From assembly GCA_017161655.1 (NCBI GenBank), contig JADFCV010000002.1, positions 282,822-346,821 on the forward strand: a stretch of 64,000 nt of DNA. The letters are read 5' to 3'. A program made the position numbers and the translations under genes. The stretch's first letter is position 1; each line of letters begins with the position of its first letter. The notes under the pieces are model-generated. The model was not told the origin of the DNA. It did not search any database and was given only the letters and a program-made list of their open reading frames with translations. Source of the stretch: Candidatus Sumerlaeota bacterium. GTDB lineage: Bacteria; Sumerlaeota; Sumerlaeia; Sumerlaeales; Sumerlaeaceae. This document shows, one piece after another, positions 56,808 to 64,000 of this stretch.

Positions 56808-57908
56808 GTGAGAATCTTCGTGGACGCACGATGCGTGCGGCCAGGAGCTACCGGAGTTGGGCTCGCGGCAGAGGCGATGCTGCGAGCCCTAACGGAGGCT
56901 TATCCTGAAGATCAGATTTTCGCACTGGCTTTGCCACGCTCGCCGCTGGAATCGCTATGCCGTCCCAACTTGCATTTACTCTCCACTCGGATCGACTACG
57001 AATGGCATCCACTGGCAGAGCTTTACTCTCATTTAATCTTACCGCGGATTGCCACCCGCCTGCGCGCCGACGTCTATTGGGGACCTGCGTTTGCGATCCC
57101 AACGCGGAAAAGTTTGTTCCCGCGCGTCGTGTCCGTGCATGATCTTTCAGTTTTCGATTATCCGTCGGAGTATCCTCGCGCTTTCGGAGCCTACTTACGG
57201 TGGCAAATAGTGCGCAGCATCCGTGCTGCCGATGCAGTTGTTTGTGTGAGCCATTTCACGCGAGACCGCATTGCTTCACGGTGGCCAAGTAACGCTTCAA
57301 AGTGTGAGGTCATTCCCTGCGGCGTAGACGATTTCTTTTTCACTGAGACGATGTTCACAGAACCGGCGCCCCCTCTGCCAAGAAAGTTCATTCTGACCGT
57401 GGGGGCGGGTCAGCCCCGTAAGAATGCCCAATTCGGGGCCGAGGTCGTGCGCATTCTGCGCGAAGAATTTCGCCTGCCCTATGATTACGTCGTCGTAGGT
57501 AAAGACCCAACGTTGCCTTCCTGGGTTCACCAGTATGCCTCTCGCCCTAAGCGCGACCTTGTAGCGTTTTATCGCCAGGCTGCGCTGCTTCTCATGCCAA
57601 GCACAGATGAAGGTTTTGGTATACCAGCGCTAGAAGCGATGGCCGCAGGTTGTCCTGTTGCCGTTTCGAATAGGGGAGCGTTACCAGAGGTGGTTGGCAA
57701 CGCTGCAGCTTATGTTTTCGCTCTGGAAGATGGCCCGTCAAAGATCGCAGATTGTCTCGCCGAGATCCTGAGAGATGAAAACTTTCTCACGGCAAAGCGC
57801 GAGTTGGGAAAGCAACGGGCACGTGAGTTTTTATGGGAAAACGCCGCGCGTAAACTGAGGGGGCTTTTCCAGAAATTATGTGAGAAAAATGGAGCCACCA
57901 GTGGCTGA
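56808..57908 (+). CDS. Family 4 glycosyltransferase
   Basis: A 366-residue GT-B-fold retaining glycosyltransferase. The N-terminal domain opens RIFVDARCVRPGATGVGLA. The C-terminal donor domain has FILTVGAGQPRKN (about 197-209), PSTDEGFGIPALEAMAAGCPV (about 264-284) holding the conserved E-x7-E motif, and ALPEVVGNAA. The GTG at 56808 is selected because GGAGGG lies seven bases upstream; the frame is open to an ATG-less TTG region at 56769. The end overlaps ispD by eight bases. It probably builds envelope polysaccharide or glycolipid, in keeping with the nearby flippase and murC. Confidence 0.88.
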   Translation: MRIFVDARCVRPGATGVGLAAEAMLRALTEAYPEDQIFALALPRSPLESLCRPNLHLLSTRIDYEWHPLAELYSHLILPRIATRLRADVYWGPAFAIPTRKSLFPRVVSVHDLSVFDYPSEYPRAFGAYLRWQIVRSIRAADAVVCVSHFTRDRIASRWPSNASKCEVIPCGVDDFFFTETMFTEPAPPLPRKFILTVGAGQPRKNAQFGAEVVRILREEFRLPYDYVVVGKDPTLPSWVHQYASRPKRDLVAFYRQAALLLMPSTDEGFGIPALEAMAAGCPVAVSNRGALPEVVGNAAAYVFALEDGPSKIADCLAEILRDENFLTAKRELGKQRAREFLWENAARKLRGLFQKLCEKNGATSG

Positions 57909-58638
57909 AGTTGGGGTTATCATAGTCGCAGCCGGAAAAGGGGAACGAATGAGGGGCGAGGTGCCCAAGCAGTTCCGTCCCTTAGCTGGCTATCCTGTTT
58001 TTTTCTGGAGTCTTGCTTTCTTTGCTTCTCAGCCAATCGTCAGGGAAATTGCGCTCGTGGTCCCCGCCTTCAAGGTTGACGAACTAAGGCAAACCTTTGC
58101 CGCGGTGGAGCAGCCAAAGGTGCGCGTGGTTGCCGGAGGCGCGCGCCGCCAGGATTCCGTTTCGGCCGGACTCGCAAGTCTCTCGACGAAATGTGAGTAT
58201 GTAGCAGTGCATGATGCTGCGCGCCCGTTTCCGCCCCAGCATTTTGAAAAGCTTTTCGCGTTAGCATGTGAACGGGGGGGAGCGATCTTTGCATTTCCGG
58301 TAGTCGAAACCGTCAAGCGGGTCGGCCCTGACTCGCAAATTCGCGAAACACTTGACAGGTCAGAACTCTGGGCTGCTCAGACCCCCCAGCTATTTCGTCG
58401 CGACGAGCTCGACGCTGCTTTAGATGACTGTGAGCGCAACAATGTGGAAGTAACTGATGATGCTTCCGCAGTGGCATTGATAGGTTGCCCGGTTCACGTC
58501 GTAGAAGGCGACCGATGGAACATCAAACTGACAACAAGCGAAGACTGGCAAGTTGCCGAGTGTCTCGCAATGCAGCGCCGTGAACGTCTTCAACTGCTCC
58601 AGGACCTCGCAAAACGTTGGGCGATTTCTTTAGGTTAA
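57901..58638 (+). CDS. ispD: 2-C-methyl-D-erythritol 4-phosphate cytidylyltransferase
   Basis: Third step of the MEP isoprenoid route: makes CDP-methylerythritol from CTP. The nucleotide-binding opening VIIVAAGKGERMRGEVPKQF is clear, as are VHDAARPF and the later DDASAVALIG. GTG 57901 is preferred because GGAG lies six bases before it; upstream alternatives are GTG 57880 and ATG 57889 inside the glycosyltransferase gene. It gives 245 residues. ispF follows after 13 bases. Isoprenoid precursors feed the undecaprenyl carrier used by envelope glycosyltransferases. Confidence 0.94.
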   Translation: MAEVGVIIVAAGKGERMRGEVPKQFRPLAGYPVFFWSLAFFASQPIVREIALVVPAFKVDELRQTFAAVEQPKVRVVAGGARRQDSVSAGLASLSTKCEYVAVHDAARPFPPQHFEKLFALACERGGAIFAFPVVETVKRVGPDSQIRETLDRSELWAAQTPQLFRRDELDAALDDCERNNVEVTDDASAVALIGCPVHVVEGDRWNIKLTTSEDWQVAECLAMQRRERLQLLQDLAKRWAISLG

Positions 58639-58651
58639 GAGAAAAAGCAGG

Positions 58652-59146
58652 ATGACTGTAAATATGCCTCCATTTCGTGTCGGATTAGGATTTGACGTCC
58701 ATCCTTTTGCCCCGGACCGAGAACTGTATTTAGGAGGTGTCAAAATTCCGTATTCGCTTGGGCTTGCCGGCCATTCTGATGCGGATGTTCTCCTGCACGC
58801 TCTCGCCGACGCCATTTTTGGAGCCATTGGCTCTGGAGATATCGGGCAACATTTCCCAAATACGGATCCCAAATGGAAAAACTGCGAAAGCCGGGTCTTC
58901 TTGGAGCATGCCGTAGCAGAAGCTGCTGAAAAAGGCTTTTTCGTGGCCAACGCGGACTGCACCCTTCTTGCGGAAAAGCCAAAGATTGCGCCGCACGTAG
59001 AAGCCATTCGGGCGAGCATTGCGAAAATCTTAAAGGTAGAGGCTGACGCCGTCGGAATCAAAGCTACCACCATGGAAAAGATGGGATTCGTAGGACGCGG
59101 TGAGGGGATCGCCGCGATAGCTGTTGTCCTATTGGCCAAGCAATAG
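58652..59146 (+). CDS. ispF: 2-C-methyl-D-erythritol 2,4-cyclodiphosphate synthase
   Basis: Fifth MEP-pathway step: closes CDP-methylerythritol 2-phosphate into the cyclic diphosphate with loss of CMP. The 164 residues include the metal-binding FDVHPF (about 14-19), HSDADVLLHALADAIFG (about 46-62), DIGQHFPNTDPKWK (about 68-81) and the C-terminal KATTMEKMGFVGRGEGIAA. The start may instead be ATG 58664, which also has a weak AGGA upstream. It ends six bases before the convergent deacetylase-like gene. Confidence 0.95.
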   Translation: MTVNMPPFRVGLGFDVHPFAPDRELYLGGVKIPYSLGLAGHSDADVLLHALADAIFGAIGSGDIGQHFPNTDPKWKNCESRVFLEHAVAEAAEKGFFVANADCTLLAEKPKIAPHVEAIRASIAKILKVEADAVGIKATTMEKMGFVGRGEGIAAIAVVLLAKQ

Positions 59147-59151
59147 GGGGA

Positions 59152-60066
59152 TCAAGTGTTCGTTTTCTTGGTCCGCGCAAGGGCAAGAGCCACTTCGCAC
59201 GTCCCCACATGAATGTCCACAGTGTCGCTAAGTTTTCGTGCATATCCGCCGGCCAGGACAACGAGCGTAGGGATGTGATGTTTGGAGGCTTCCCCCAGAA
59301 CTAGGGTGTCTCGTTCCCGAAGCCCCTCTTTGGTGAGGCGAAGAGCGCCAAGTTGATCGTCGTAGTAAGGATCAGCGCCAGCGACATACACGAGTAGGTC
59401 GGGCTGGTGTCGTTCCATCGCCGGAAGCATCGCGTCCTTTAAGGCATCGAGATACTCACGATCATTCGCATAATCCTCGAGGCCAATATCGCAATCGGAA
59501 CGCTGCTTCAGAGGATAATTATTCTCTTGGTGAATTGAGAGAGTGAACACAGATGGATCGCTCTCAAAAATGTGTGCCGTGCCATTTCCTTGATGAAGGT
59601 CGCAGTCGACGACCATCGCACGTTGAATCCGCCCTTCCTTTTGCATCCCGCGAATAGCAACCGCAATGTCGTTGATGTAACAGAATCCCTCCGCTCGATC
59701 CGCGAATGCATGATGAAATCCGCCTCCCAGGTGCACACAAAGCCCCGCCGGTTCGGTCAAAGCGATGCGCGCTCCTTCGATGGAGCCTCCTGCCGCAAGA
59801 ATGTAGGCATGAACGATCGGCCGTGTGAGCGGAAGCTCGCTGTAGCGTGTCCGCTCCGTCCAGCGGAGCTTTTCTAAGTCCTCAAGGTATTCTCCAGTGT
59901 GAACAGCAAGGAGTTGTTCATGCGTTGCTGGGCGAGGTTCCACAAAATCCGCTTCCACTGCAAGCCCCCGCCTCAATAATTCTTCACGGATCCGTCGATA
60001 TTTTGAAGTCGGAAAGACGTGTGGTCCAATATCGACTTCGTACTGTGGCGAATAGACAAATTTCAT
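59152..60066 (-). CDS. Histone-deacetylase-fold hydrolase (AcuC/HDAC-like)
   Basis: A 304-residue zinc-dependent amidohydrolase of the bacterial histone-deacetylase superfamily. Signatures are GGGFHHA with the active-site His pair (118-119), the zinc ligands Asp156 and His158 in DCDLHQGNG, and Asp232 in AGADPYYDD. Bacterial members deacetylate acetoin-pathway proteins, polyamines or other acetylated small molecules. There are no acetoin genes here. It stands alone between ispF and the CARF-type gene, divergent from the latter by about 140 bases. The specific substrate is not inferable. Confidence 0.88.
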   Translation of the reverse strand: MKFVYSPQYEVDIGPHVFPTSKYRRIREELLRRGLAVEADFVEPRPATHEQLLAVHTGEYLEDLEKLRWTERTRYSELPLTRPIVHAYILAAGGSIEGARIALTEPAGLCVHLGGGFHHAFADRAEGFCYINDIAVAIRGMQKEGRIQRAMVVDCDLHQGNGTAHIFESDPSVFTLSIHQENNYPLKQRSDCDIGLEDYANDREYLDALKDAMLPAMERHQPDLLVYVAGADPYYDDQLGALRLTKEGLRERDTLVLGEASKHHIPTLVVLAGGYARKLSDTVDIHVGTCEVALALARTKKTNT

Positions 60067-60208
60067 ATTTGCTTCATGCCCAAACTAGCGTTGACCCTGC
60101 AACATTGTTTCTTGCATTGAAGAGTGTTGACAGAGGTGGGTGCGCACACGCACTTAAAACACTTCTTCCATGCGGATATCCATTCGATTTGTCGTCGGTA
60201 GGTGAAAA

Positions 60209-61462
60209 ATGGCAAAAGCGGTGATTTGCACAGTCGGAACTGTTTACGAGGGGCGGGAAAACATACTCAATGTGCTGGCCGAAGAAATTAAACGTCTCGA
60301 CCCGGCCTATGTCGCTTTTATTGTTTCGAAGGAAAGCCGTATAGCTGCTGAAAAAATATCGTCTAGCGTTCATTTACCTGAAAACTCTGTCGCGTATATT
60401 GAGCTCGAAACGCCTCATGATTTGAACGAAGTTTTCGCCCGCACAAACGAGACGATTCGACACCTACTTGCGGCCGGATATTCCCCCGCAGACATTTCTC
60501 TCAATTATACAAGTGGCACAAAAGTGATGGGGAGCGGTGCGGTTCTCGCCGCAGTTTTTAACCAGTGTTCCGAACTTCGCTATATCTATGAAGGCGGCCC
60601 CAAGGGCGATCGTGTCATCATTACACGCCCTGAGGCCGTCAGTGCCTATCGCGATCTGCTCCTTGCCAGTCGTCTCGTCGAAGAGCTCCGTTTTCAATCA
60701 GCATCAGACCTTCTGGCCCGCATTGACGCGTCCCTGCTCTCGCAGTACGACGTTACCGTCCTCGAGTCCCTCAAGAAAATTGCAGAAGCTTACAACGCGT
60801 GGGACACATTCAATCCCGCTCACTTTGTGGCAATCATGAGCGAGATTGCTTCGCCTGTGGACGCATTAAAAAAATTTATGGTGGATTCAGGGACTCTTGG
60901 CCTTCTGGCTCAACTCGCGAGCAATCTCGCGCAAGAAAATTACGCCCCTCTAATCTTTGCAGATATGGTCAACAACGCTGTTCGCCGCATCCTTGAGGGC
61001 AAGTATGACGATGCGGTGGCGCGTCTCTATAGAGCTCTCGAGATGCTTGCTCAATGGGTCCTGCGACGCTATGGGATCGACACCGATGATGTGGATACGC
61101 GCAGAATCCCGCCACGATACCGGGTGAATTTTGAGGCATTGCGCTCAATGGATGACGGCATGGTCCGCATTGGAATGCGCAAGGCCTATGAACTCCTGGC
61201 GATCCTCGAGGCGCCTTTAGGAATACGATTCCAGAACAAAAAAGACTTCCTGCCGCTTCTCCACGCTCGGTCGAAATCCATCCTGGCACACGGGACAAGT
61301 AGAATCGCCAAAGAGGACTGCGAGCGGTTCCTTCAGCATTCGCTCGAACTGTTCACAGGGGAAATTCCAGATTTTTGCGACATTTGCCACAATCTGCAAT
61401 TCCCATGGCTTCGGGGACGCTATGAATGCAGCGTGGCCTTACAGCGAGCATCCCAAACGTGA
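60209..61462 (+). CDS. Orphan CARF-domain protein, TIGR02710-like, possible HEPN RNase
   Basis: A 417-residue protein resembling the CRISPR-associated TIGR02710 (Cas02710) family. The N-terminal part (about 1-140) has the CARF pattern: strand AVICTVG, then NYTSGTKVMGSG (99-110), the usual ligand-contact signature. CARF domains bind cyclic oligoadenylates made by type III CRISPR complexes. The C-terminal helical part includes ARLYRALEMLAQWVLRRYG and then RSKSILAH (Arg354, His361), matching R-x6-H of HEPN ribonucleases, so it could be a signal-activated RNase; the polar residue after Arg is Ser instead of the usual Asn. A possible metal pair CDIC follows (390-393). AGGTGA precedes the ATG. No cas gene or array is in the window. 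Its end overlaps murC by 24 bases. Confidence 0.75.
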   Translation: MAKAVICTVGTVYEGRENILNVLAEEIKRLDPAYVAFIVSKESRIAAEKISSSVHLPENSVAYIELETPHDLNEVFARTNETIRHLLAAGYSPADISLNYTSGTKVMGSGAVLAAVFNQCSELRYIYEGGPKGDRVIITRPEAVSAYRDLLLASRLVEELRFQSASDLLARIDASLLSQYDVTVLESLKKIAEAYNAWDTFNPAHFVAIMSEIASPVDALKKFMVDSGTLGLLAQLASNLAQENYAPLIFADMVNNAVRRILEGKYDDAVARLYRALEMLAQWVLRRYGIDTDDVDTRRIPPRYRVNFEALRSMDDGMVRIGMRKAYELLAILEAPLGIRFQNKKDFLPLLHARSKSILAHGTSRIAKEDCERFLQHSLELFTGEIPDFCDICHNLQFPWLRGRYECSVALQRASQT

Positions 61463-62851
61463 TGCAAGCGAGGGGCCGCACTTTGTCACATCGCCTGCCC
61501 CTAAAGTCAAAATCATGTCCCCCGGTTGTGCGTTGGCGGCCACGAAATTCTCTGCCTTATCAAGGGGACCAAGATAAAACGCAGCAGGGTGACCATGGCG
61601 GGTCAGACTTGCGAGGATAAGTTCCGATGTGACTCCAGCTATAGGTTCTTCGCTTGCCGGGTATATGTCCGCCAACACAACCACGTCAGCGTTGTAAAAT
61701 GCCGCTCCGAAATCTTCCGCAAGCGACTGAGTCCGCGAATAGCGGTGTGGCTGAAATAGCGCTACAATTCGTCCATTATGCGCCGCCCTCGCGGCCGCGA
61801 GTGTGGCGCGGATTTCCGTTGGGTGATGAGCATAGTCATCAACAATAATAAAGTGATCGCTTTTCCCCACAATTTGGAAACGTCGGCGCACGCCACGGAA
61901 CTGCTCGAGCGCCTCGATGATCGTTGGCGTTGGCAATCCAATCTCAAGTCCGAGGGAAAAAACCGCCAAGGCGTTGAGCACATTGTGCTCGCCAGGCACT
62001 CCCAAACGAACGCTCCCGATTTGCATCCCGTCGCGAAGCACGCTAAAACGGCAGAACCCCGCTTCCACCTCTTCGATGACCCCACGAATCCGGGCCTGTG
62101 AAGAAAAACCGTAGCAGGTCAGTTTCACCACGCCGTCACGAATGTGCTGTTGAGGGAAGTCTCGTGATCCGAAGCTCTGGAGAACCGTTTGCACACCCTT
62201 GTCGTCGCAGCAAGCGATGAGAACTCCGTTCGGTTTGATGTTCCTTATGTGGGCGCGAAAGACTTCGTAAACCTGTTCGACGTTCTCGTAAAAATCCGTG
62301 TGATCTAATTCGATGTTCGTTATGATCGCAAACTCCGGGTGAAAATTCACAAGCGACCCATCACTCTCATCAGCTTCCGCCACGAACCAATCGCTAGCTC
62401 CGCCCCGCGCATTCGCGGCCTCCGTGTTAATTGTGCCCCCTACGGCAAACGAAGGAGCTAGCCCCGCATGCGCCAGCAGAGTCGCTGCCATGGAGGAAGT
62501 AGTCGTTTTCCCGTGTGTCCCCGCTACCGTAACTCCCCGCCGGGCATCCAGGAGTTCAGCTAATTTCTCTGAACGATGACGAATGGGAAGCCCCAAGCGA
62601 CGCGCTTCTATAATTTCGGGATTGGTTGGCTTAATTGCGGTGCTGACCACCACTTCACAGGCACCATGCACATTTTCCGCCCGGTGTCCAATGAAGACTT
62701 TCGCGCCTGCAGCCTCTAGGCTTTTTGTGTAACTCGACTCTTTCACATCAGACCCACTGACTCGAACGCCCTGTTGCAGCAACAGGTGCGCAATACCGCT
62801 CATTCCCACGCCACCAATGCCAATGAAATGGACACAACCTTGGTCAGTCAT
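61439..62851 (-). CDS. murC: UDP-N-acetylmuramate--L-alanine ligase
   Basis: Adds the first amino acid to UDP-MurNAc in peptidoglycan synthesis, using ATP. The 470 residues have HFIGIGGVGMSGIAHLL (about 8-24), the P-loop GTHGKTT (111-117), ITNIELDHTDFY (about 200-211) and DDYAHHPTEI (about 340-349). Length and motif order are those of the family. It is on the minus strand downstream of the flippase but separated by a terminator. Its last 24 bases overlap the end of the CARF-type gene on the other strand. It would act together with the meso-DAP producer dapF at 11234. Confidence 0.97.
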   Translation of the reverse strand: MTDQGCVHFIGIGGVGMSGIAHLLLQQGVRVSGSDVKESSYTKSLEAAGAKVFIGHRAENVHGACEVVVSTAIKPTNPEIIEARRLGLPIRHRSEKLAELLDARRGVTVAGTHGKTTTSSMAATLLAHAGLAPSFAVGGTINTEAANARGGASDWFVAEADESDGSLVNFHPEFAIITNIELDHTDFYENVEQVYEVFRAHIRNIKPNGVLIACCDDKGVQTVLQSFGSRDFPQQHIRDGVVKLTCYGFSSQARIRGVIEEVEAGFCRFSVLRDGMQIGSVRLGVPGEHNVLNALAVFSLGLEIGLPTPTIIEALEQFRGVRRRFQIVGKSDHFIIVDDYAHHPTEIRATLAAARAAHNGRIVALFQPHRYSRTQSLAEDFGAAFYNADVVVLADIYPASEEPIAGVTSELILASLTRHGHPAAFYLGPLDKAENFVAANAQPGDMILTLGAGDVTKCGPSLASRLGCSL

Positions 62852-62881
62852 AAGATCCTCGAGCTAATTTATCAGAGTGTG

Positions 62882-62908
62882 AAAACATAACGGGCGCGCC
62901 CCCGTTAT
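62882..62908 (-). terminator. Terminator of the flippase gene
   Basis: ATAACGGG (62887-62894) and CCCGTTAT (62901-62908) form a perfect eight-pair stem with a six-base loop. On the minus strand it is followed by TGTTTTC (complement of 62880-62886). It overlaps the stop codon of the flippase (62905-62907) and lies before murC. Confidence 0.7.
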
Positions 62909-64000
62909 TCGGAGGATTGTCCTCTGCGCAGGATCCGCATCAGCAAGAGCCTATCGTCTTGCAATGCAAAGAAAATCGCAACCACGCATCCGCTAAGCAC
63001 GCCAGCTGCCACACGTAAAGTGTCAGGCAGTAACCTATTCAAGAAAACCAAAGGGAGAGCGGCCGCCAAACCAACGACTCCTATACGAAGAAGACTTTTT
63101 GCCGGAAGATGAATACCGCGACGAGCTAGTGCAACGGAATAAAGACCAGCTGAGACAAGCTCGGTTGTCACAAGCGCCATAGCTGCACCATTTAGCCCCC
63201 ATATTCGTATGCCAATAATGTTTAAGCAGACGTTAAGTGCGAGGGCAATCATCGCACGCATCATGACGATTCTTTCGGCGTTAACACATATAAGAATGTT
63301 AGCAGAAATAAATTGATAAAATATCAAGATAAGCCAAATGCCGTAAAACTGAAAAACGGGCGTGGCAACTAAATACTCCTGTTTTGCAACGAAATGGATC
63401 ACCCACTGAGGGGCAAAAACGAAAACTGCACTAACCGTAACTCCAAAATATCCTAGATATCGCGCAAGGAACTCGTAGTAGCGGCTTACAAGCTCTCGGT
63501 CGCTGTGATGTCGTGACAGAAAGGGAATGAGCGCGTTGACGACTGCAACAGGCAGAAATTGTAAGGCCTCTGGCAAGCGCGAGGCAGCATTATAATAGCC
63601 AACAGCCTCTTCTCCCAACATCTTGGAAAGTGCAATTGTGCCTGTACTCATGTAGAGCGTGCCGATAATGTTGATCACGGCGAAGGGAATTGAATGTCGA
63701 AGGGCATCAAAGATTCCTGCAGTGTCCCAGCGGTAAAGGAGGCGCAATTTCAGTAGCAGAATCACGCAAACAGCGAGCGCAAACGTTTCCAGTGTAGAGG
63801 CACTGATGTGAGTGGCTGCTATACTAAGAACTGTCAGCTTTCTCGAGTACCAAAGAATGAGAAGCCCTATGAGAAGAAACCCGCGCCCAAGTACCGAAAA
63901 AATGGCATCAAACTCCATGCGCTCATAGGCGCGAAACAAAAACTTGAAAAGAGTAGCAAAGCTATCCATGACCGCGAAAACATAGAAAAGACTCACCACA
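62905..64000 (-). CDS. Polysaccharide flippase, Wzx/MATE-like, partial
   Basis: The C-terminal 364 residues of a multi-pass membrane protein; its start lies beyond the right edge of the window. About ten hydrophobic spans are visible. The segment SKMLGEEAVGYYNAASRLPEALQFLP is typical of the MATE/polysaccharide-exporter (RfbX/Wzx, MurJ-like) superfamily, which flips lipid-linked sugars across the inner membrane. The last segment is basic (RGQSSE end). With the GT4 glycosyltransferase at 56808 and the GT-C-like protein at 34417 it suggests an envelope or extracellular polysaccharide. Since the N terminus is missing, the precise branch is uncertain. Confidence 0.85.
   Translation of the reverse strand, partial: VVSLFYVFAVMDSFATLFKFLFRAYERMEFDAIFSVLGRGFLLIGLLILWYSRKLTVLSIAATHISASTLETFALAVCVILLLKLRLLYRWDTAGIFDALRHSIPFAVINIIGTLYMSTGTIALSKMLGEEAVGYYNAASRLPEALQFLPVAVVNALIPFLSRHHSDRELVSRYYEFLARYLGYFGVTVSAVFVFAPQWVIHFVAKQEYLVATPVFQFYGIWLILIFYQFISANILICVNAERIVMMRAMIALALNVCLNIIGIRIWGLNGAAMALVTTELVSAGLYSVALARRGIHLPAKSLLRIGVVGLAAALPLVFLNRLLPDTLRVAAGVLSGCVVAIFFALQDDRLLLMRILRRGQSSE

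Noticed and set aside
1-64000. CRISPR array, tRNA or rRNA genes
   Set aside because: Reading gaps between genes I saw no regularly spaced repeats and no cloverleaf- or rRNA-like stretches. A tRNA scan would settle the tRNA question; one in a gap under 150 bases could have been missed by eye.

Overview
Organism: the window is bacterial chromosome, almost wholly coding and of moderate GC. It looks like a diderm (Gram-negative): there is a lipobox lipoprotein, a sugar-binding protein with a non-lipidated signal peptide, a very large MscK-type channel with a long periplasmic region, and mur and meso-DAP (dapF) functions. Histidine genes are scattered, isoleucine appears to start from citramalate (cimA), transaldolase and glucose-6-phosphate isomerase are fused, and microcompartment-type genes are present. 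This mix suggests a planctomycete-like or candidate-phylum lineage rather than a proteobacterium, but that placement is inference. I saw no rRNA, tRNA, insertion sequence, phage gene or CRISPR array. Layout 1-8.4 kb: glycine-zipper lipoprotein, metG, then a sugar-uptake locus: a LacI-type repressor facing a secreted beta-rich protein, two MalF/MalG-type permeases and a binding protein. A LacI-type operator lies between the divergent genes, and a hairpin separates the secreted protein from the transporter; the transporter ATPase is absent. Layout 8.4-19.6 kb: hisB, a zinc-ribbon protein, a patatin-like lipase, dapF, rnhB, an NfeD-type membrane protease, a bifunctional Rel (p)ppGpp enzyme, an exported low-complexity protein, a GNAT acetyltransferase and a radical SAM/SPASM protein. 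Layout 19.7-34 kb: MscK-like channel, thiE, thiL, a thioredoxin-fold YyaL-type protein, an RMD1/DUF155 membrane protein, a YggU/DUF167 protein, mnmE, an AAC(3)-fold acetyltransferase, ribD, udk, a 53-residue membrane protein and a TPR protein. Layout 34-44 kb: a solitary BMC vertex protein (EutN/CcmL), a polytopic membrane protein, an exported metallophosphatase-fold protein with an EPCGC motif and apparently lost metal ligands, galT, a sugar isomerase-like TIM barrel, an RNase HI with an extra N-terminal domain, uvrA and a CPBP protease. Layout 44-50 kb: two ABC-2 ATPase/permease pairs in one operon, cimA and hisH. Layout 50-64 kb: a BMC-type CoA-acylating aldehyde dehydrogenase with a shell-targeting tail, transketolase coupled to the transaldolase-isomerase fusion, a glycosyltransferase, ispD and ispF, a histone-deacetylase-fold hydrolase, an orphan CARF protein with a HEPN-like motif, murC and a flippase cut by the window edge. 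Functional themes: sugar uptake and interconversion (ABC locus, galT, TIM barrel, tkt, tal-pgi), envelope building (murC, dapF, ispD/F, flippase, glycosyltransferase) and stress response (Rel, MscK, UvrA, NfeD). The most unusual items are the CARF-HEPN protein without any CRISPR genes, the two dispersed microcompartment components, the EPCGC protein and an orphan RNA-like hairpin pair near 39.25 kb.
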